64,000 nt of DNA from assembly GCA_016748015.1 (NCBI GenBank), contig JAAOMT010000261.1, positions 298,456-362,455 on the forward strand, given 5' to 3'. Positions 61,607 through 64,000 of this stretch are shown piece by piece; position 1 is the first letter of the stretch, and each line of letters starts with the position of its first letter. The position numbers and the translations under genes were made by a program. The stretch comes from Geosiphon pyriformis. Its lineage: Eukaryota; Glomeromycota; Glomeromycetes; Archaeosporales; Geosiphonaceae. The notes under the pieces are model-generated. The model did no database searches. It was given only the letters and a program-made list of their open reading frames with translations, and had not been told where the DNA came from.

Positions 61607-63745
61607 TTGGTTCAACATAACCAATTCACACCCCAAAATCAATTGCAGAATAACCACAACAGAATCAATCCAAATAACCAGTTGGTTCTTCAAAATTTGG
61701 GTCAGCAAAGATCCAATCACTATCACACTCAACCCAGTTATCTTACAATACCAGAGGAATCGGATTTTCAACAAACTGCACTTTCTGAAAATAAAGTTGC
61801 AGTGCCAAGATCAAACCCTTTCAACCACACCATTTCACCAGCTCAAATTGCCCAAAATGCCAATCTGTCAGATATATTTCCATTTGAATTTGAAGCAAAT
61901 GAATCACCATTTCTGCTTAGTAATACAGCAGTTAATAAACAGAAAGCAATTACTGCTATGTACACAGAAGCTACAGTGGAAGAAAAACTCATTCGCTTAA
62001 TCTTAGATAATGAATCAGCTGGAAGTATCATCACTTACCAGCTGATGCAACAACTCAAACAAAATGTAAACAGACCAGTTCAAACAGTTATTGTTATAGC
62101 TGATGGTATGAAGAAGACTCCAGTATGAAAAATTGATGATTTCCTTTTTTTAATTAATGGAATTACCATTCCAGTTAAAGTTCTTGTTATAGATGCACCC
62201 CAATATCAAGCTCTAGTCGGAAATGATTGGCTTCTCAAGGCCAATGCAAACCTGAACTGGGAAACTCAAGAACTTAAAATCTCATACCAAGAACAATATA
62301 CCATAGTACCTGCAACCTGTGATATCTTTAACAAACAATCAGAAAAAGCTCCAGTATTTGAATTTGAAGAGGAGAAAGAAATGCTACTTACTGAAACCTA
62401 CATGGCTCTTGGATCAACATTCAATTGGGCTGAAGAAACCAAACAAGAGATTTTTGAAGAATCAAGAGAATGGAAGAAAGTTAGATATTCTATACCAGAA
62501 TCACGGAAACAACCACCCTATATTCCATTCAAATGCAAAGATTGCAACAAAAAACTTTTATCAATGGGAGCATGTATTTCTTCAGAAGAAGAATATGAAA
62601 CTCGTACCTGTTACTTTTGCAAAGCATGCCATAGAGAACGATTTGGATCTCCAAAAAGAAGTGGAAAATAGGACAACACACCTTGCCTTACATGTGGAGA
62701 AATGCTACCAGAAGAATGCAATTGGATTAATGTAGCAATGAGAGGAGGAGTATGTGATCAAACCTGTCAATATGCTCTATCAATTTCGGAAAAAGTCAGA
62801 AGAGGAACACTATTTGATGCAGCATACAACAGTGCTCTCAATAAACTTTACTACTACCCTTATAATACTAAAATAATTTTTGATCTAGCAATGGCATTGA
62901 TCAATGGAGCCACCCAAAAAGATGTCCACCAAATGAAAAAAGCTGAATATATTGAGTATACCATGGAATTAGCTGGATTTGATTATGAAGATGAAGTAGA
63001 AACCTACCACCAAATTGCAAGCCACATATATCTGACCAAAGAAGCTCAAATTTAATGATTAGAGCAAATGAACATTTAATTGTGTAAAGAATGTGTTATG
63101 TCTTGTGATGACCAATGGTGTTTAGAATGTTATGCTCTTAGCATTCCTCTGCCAGATGAGAATGATGAAAATAAAATCGAATTTGGAGTATCTGAACTAG
63201 TAGAAGAACCACCAACCACTCCCATCTATCTTTTTGAAAAGCAACCACCTCTACAACTTAAATATTTTGACAACCATGGCCAAGGAATCAGACCAGAAAA
63301 AGCACACGAAATTGATGCTGGATATGACCTAAGATACCCAGGAAAAGATACTTTGATTCTCCAACCAAAGTTTTTGACAAAAATCAATCTCAAAATTGCT
63401 CTTGAAATTCCACCAGGAGCAATGGTTCAAATTGTTTCCAGATCATTATTGGCAAGCAAAGGAATCAATATTAGAGGAGAAGTTATAGATGCAGGATACA
63501 CTGGAGACATTACTATTATGTTACAGAATAAAACAGACAAACCATTCAAAATTGAACATGCTGAAAAAATTGCTCAAGCAATTTACTTACCCTTAATCAA
63601 CATTTCGGGTTTACAATCAGTAAACAACAGAGAACAATTGGGAAAAAGTAAAAGAGGAACTCAAGGTTTTGGTTCAACTGGACAATTTACAGTTCCAGTA
63701 AATATAGCTCTTAATACACAAAATGAATCTCACCAGATTCTTTAA
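61607..63745 (+). pseudogene. pol: Element C protease, Cys-rich module and dUTPase (best preserved)
   Basis: Protease: DIFPFEFE, MYTEATVEE, LILDNESAGSII (Asp at 62006-62008 kept, but the usual S-G is N-E), ALVGNDWLL. Cys-rich module at 62531-62800: CKDC, SMGAC, CYFCKACH, CLTC, EEC and CDQTC; a second Cys group (CKEC, CDDQWCLEC) is at 63081-63135. dUTPase at 63298-63700 has all five motifs: AHEIDAGYDLR, SRSLLASKG, VIDAGYTGDI, EKIAQAIYLPL and RGTQGFGSTG. Stops at 62126, 62669, 63053 and 63077 interrupt the module region but not the dUTPase itself. The frame ends at 63743. Confidence 0.9.
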
Positions 63746-64000
63746 CTTCCCCAACCAATTACCATTTCACTTTTTGGAGAACATCACGAAATTTACACTT
63801 GCTCAAAACCCACTACTACCCAACAAATCTTTGAATCCAATAAACAAATTTGTTTGAAGCATGAAATATCAATTCCAAATGTTTATATTCCCAAAGAAAT
63901 GAAAAAATTTTGAGTTATATTCTACAACCCCAATAATTACCCTATTGTCTTATTAAACAAATTAGAAATTGGAATCATACACAGCAATATCTTTCAAGAT
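63746..64000 (+). pseudogene. pol: Element C post-dUTPase linker domain, cut by window edge
   Basis: Same frame as above. HEISIPNVYIP, then YNPNNYPIVLLNKLEIGII corresponds to HFKISIHNPTEDVIKIP and TLIGSI in element A before its RT. RT itself should begin shortly beyond the window. Confidence 0.75.

Larger units (their letters stand above)
58882..64000 (+). mobile_element. LTR retrotransposon element C, continues past the right edge
   Basis: Complete 5' LTR, primer-binding site, gag, protease, Cys-rich module and dUTPase, and the start of the post-dUTPase linker. One frame (frame 2) runs from 59903 to the end of the window with about ten stops, so gag and pol were probably one polyprotein. 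It is nested in the RT of element B. Confidence 0.9.

Overview
The window looks like nuclear DNA of an A+T-rich, repeat-laden fungus. Five single-copy-type genes with short spliceosomal introns (63-108 bp, possibly 129 bp) sit as an intact island at about 30.0-38.3 kb, and both flanks are filled with decayed retroelements. The mix of LINE-type elements, Gypsy-type elements with a dUTPase, very A+T-rich spacers and the closest remembered homologues suggests an arbuscular mycorrhizal fungus (Glomeromycotina, Rhizophagus- or Gigaspora-like). That placement is inference, at about 60% confidence.

Layout. 1-7.76 kb: most of a degenerate Ty3/Gypsy-like LTR element (A) with gag, protease, a Cys-rich module, dUTPase, RT, RNase H, integrase, an extra 3' ORF and a 3' LTR. 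7.8-28.3 kb: three LINE copies in tandem on the + strand (LINE1 5'-truncated, LINE2, LINE3), separated by A+T deserts. 28.3-29.85 kb: a long A+T desert and a short LINE-tail relic. 30.0-38.3 kb: host genes, namely a phytol/dolichol-kinase-like membrane protein (+), PDCD5 (-), calcineurin B (+), an ARFRP1/Arl3-type small GTPase (-) and a PRP4-type splicing kinase (-). 39.1-46.0 kb: LINE4 (-). 46.2-52.9 kb: LINE5 (+), head-to-head with LINE4. 52.9-58.9 kb: LTR element B inserted in the tail of LINE5. 58.9-64.0 kb: LTR element C inserted in the RT gene of B and running off the window.

The five LINEs share one plan: ORF1 with a CCHC knuckle, then ORF2 with AP endonuclease, RT, RNase H and a C-terminal C2HC zinc motif. 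ORF2 lies in the -1 frame, and its candidate start overlaps the ORF1 stop. The copies are mosaics: ORF1 groups LINE2 with LINE5 and LINE3 with LINE4, whereas ORF2 and the 3' UTR group LINE2 with LINE4 and LINE1, LINE3 and LINE5 together. Decay is almost entirely by nonsense and missense transitions with very few indels, which suggests C-to-T mutation (RIP-like or methyl-cytosine deamination).

The most unusual observations are the modular reassortment of the LINEs; the Cys-rich module plus dUTPase and the 3' accessory ORF of the LTR family; U3 tandem repeats that differ in every LTR copy; and an ARFRP1-like GTPase whose switch II glutamine is replaced by alanine. No RNA genes or CRISPR arrays were seen.
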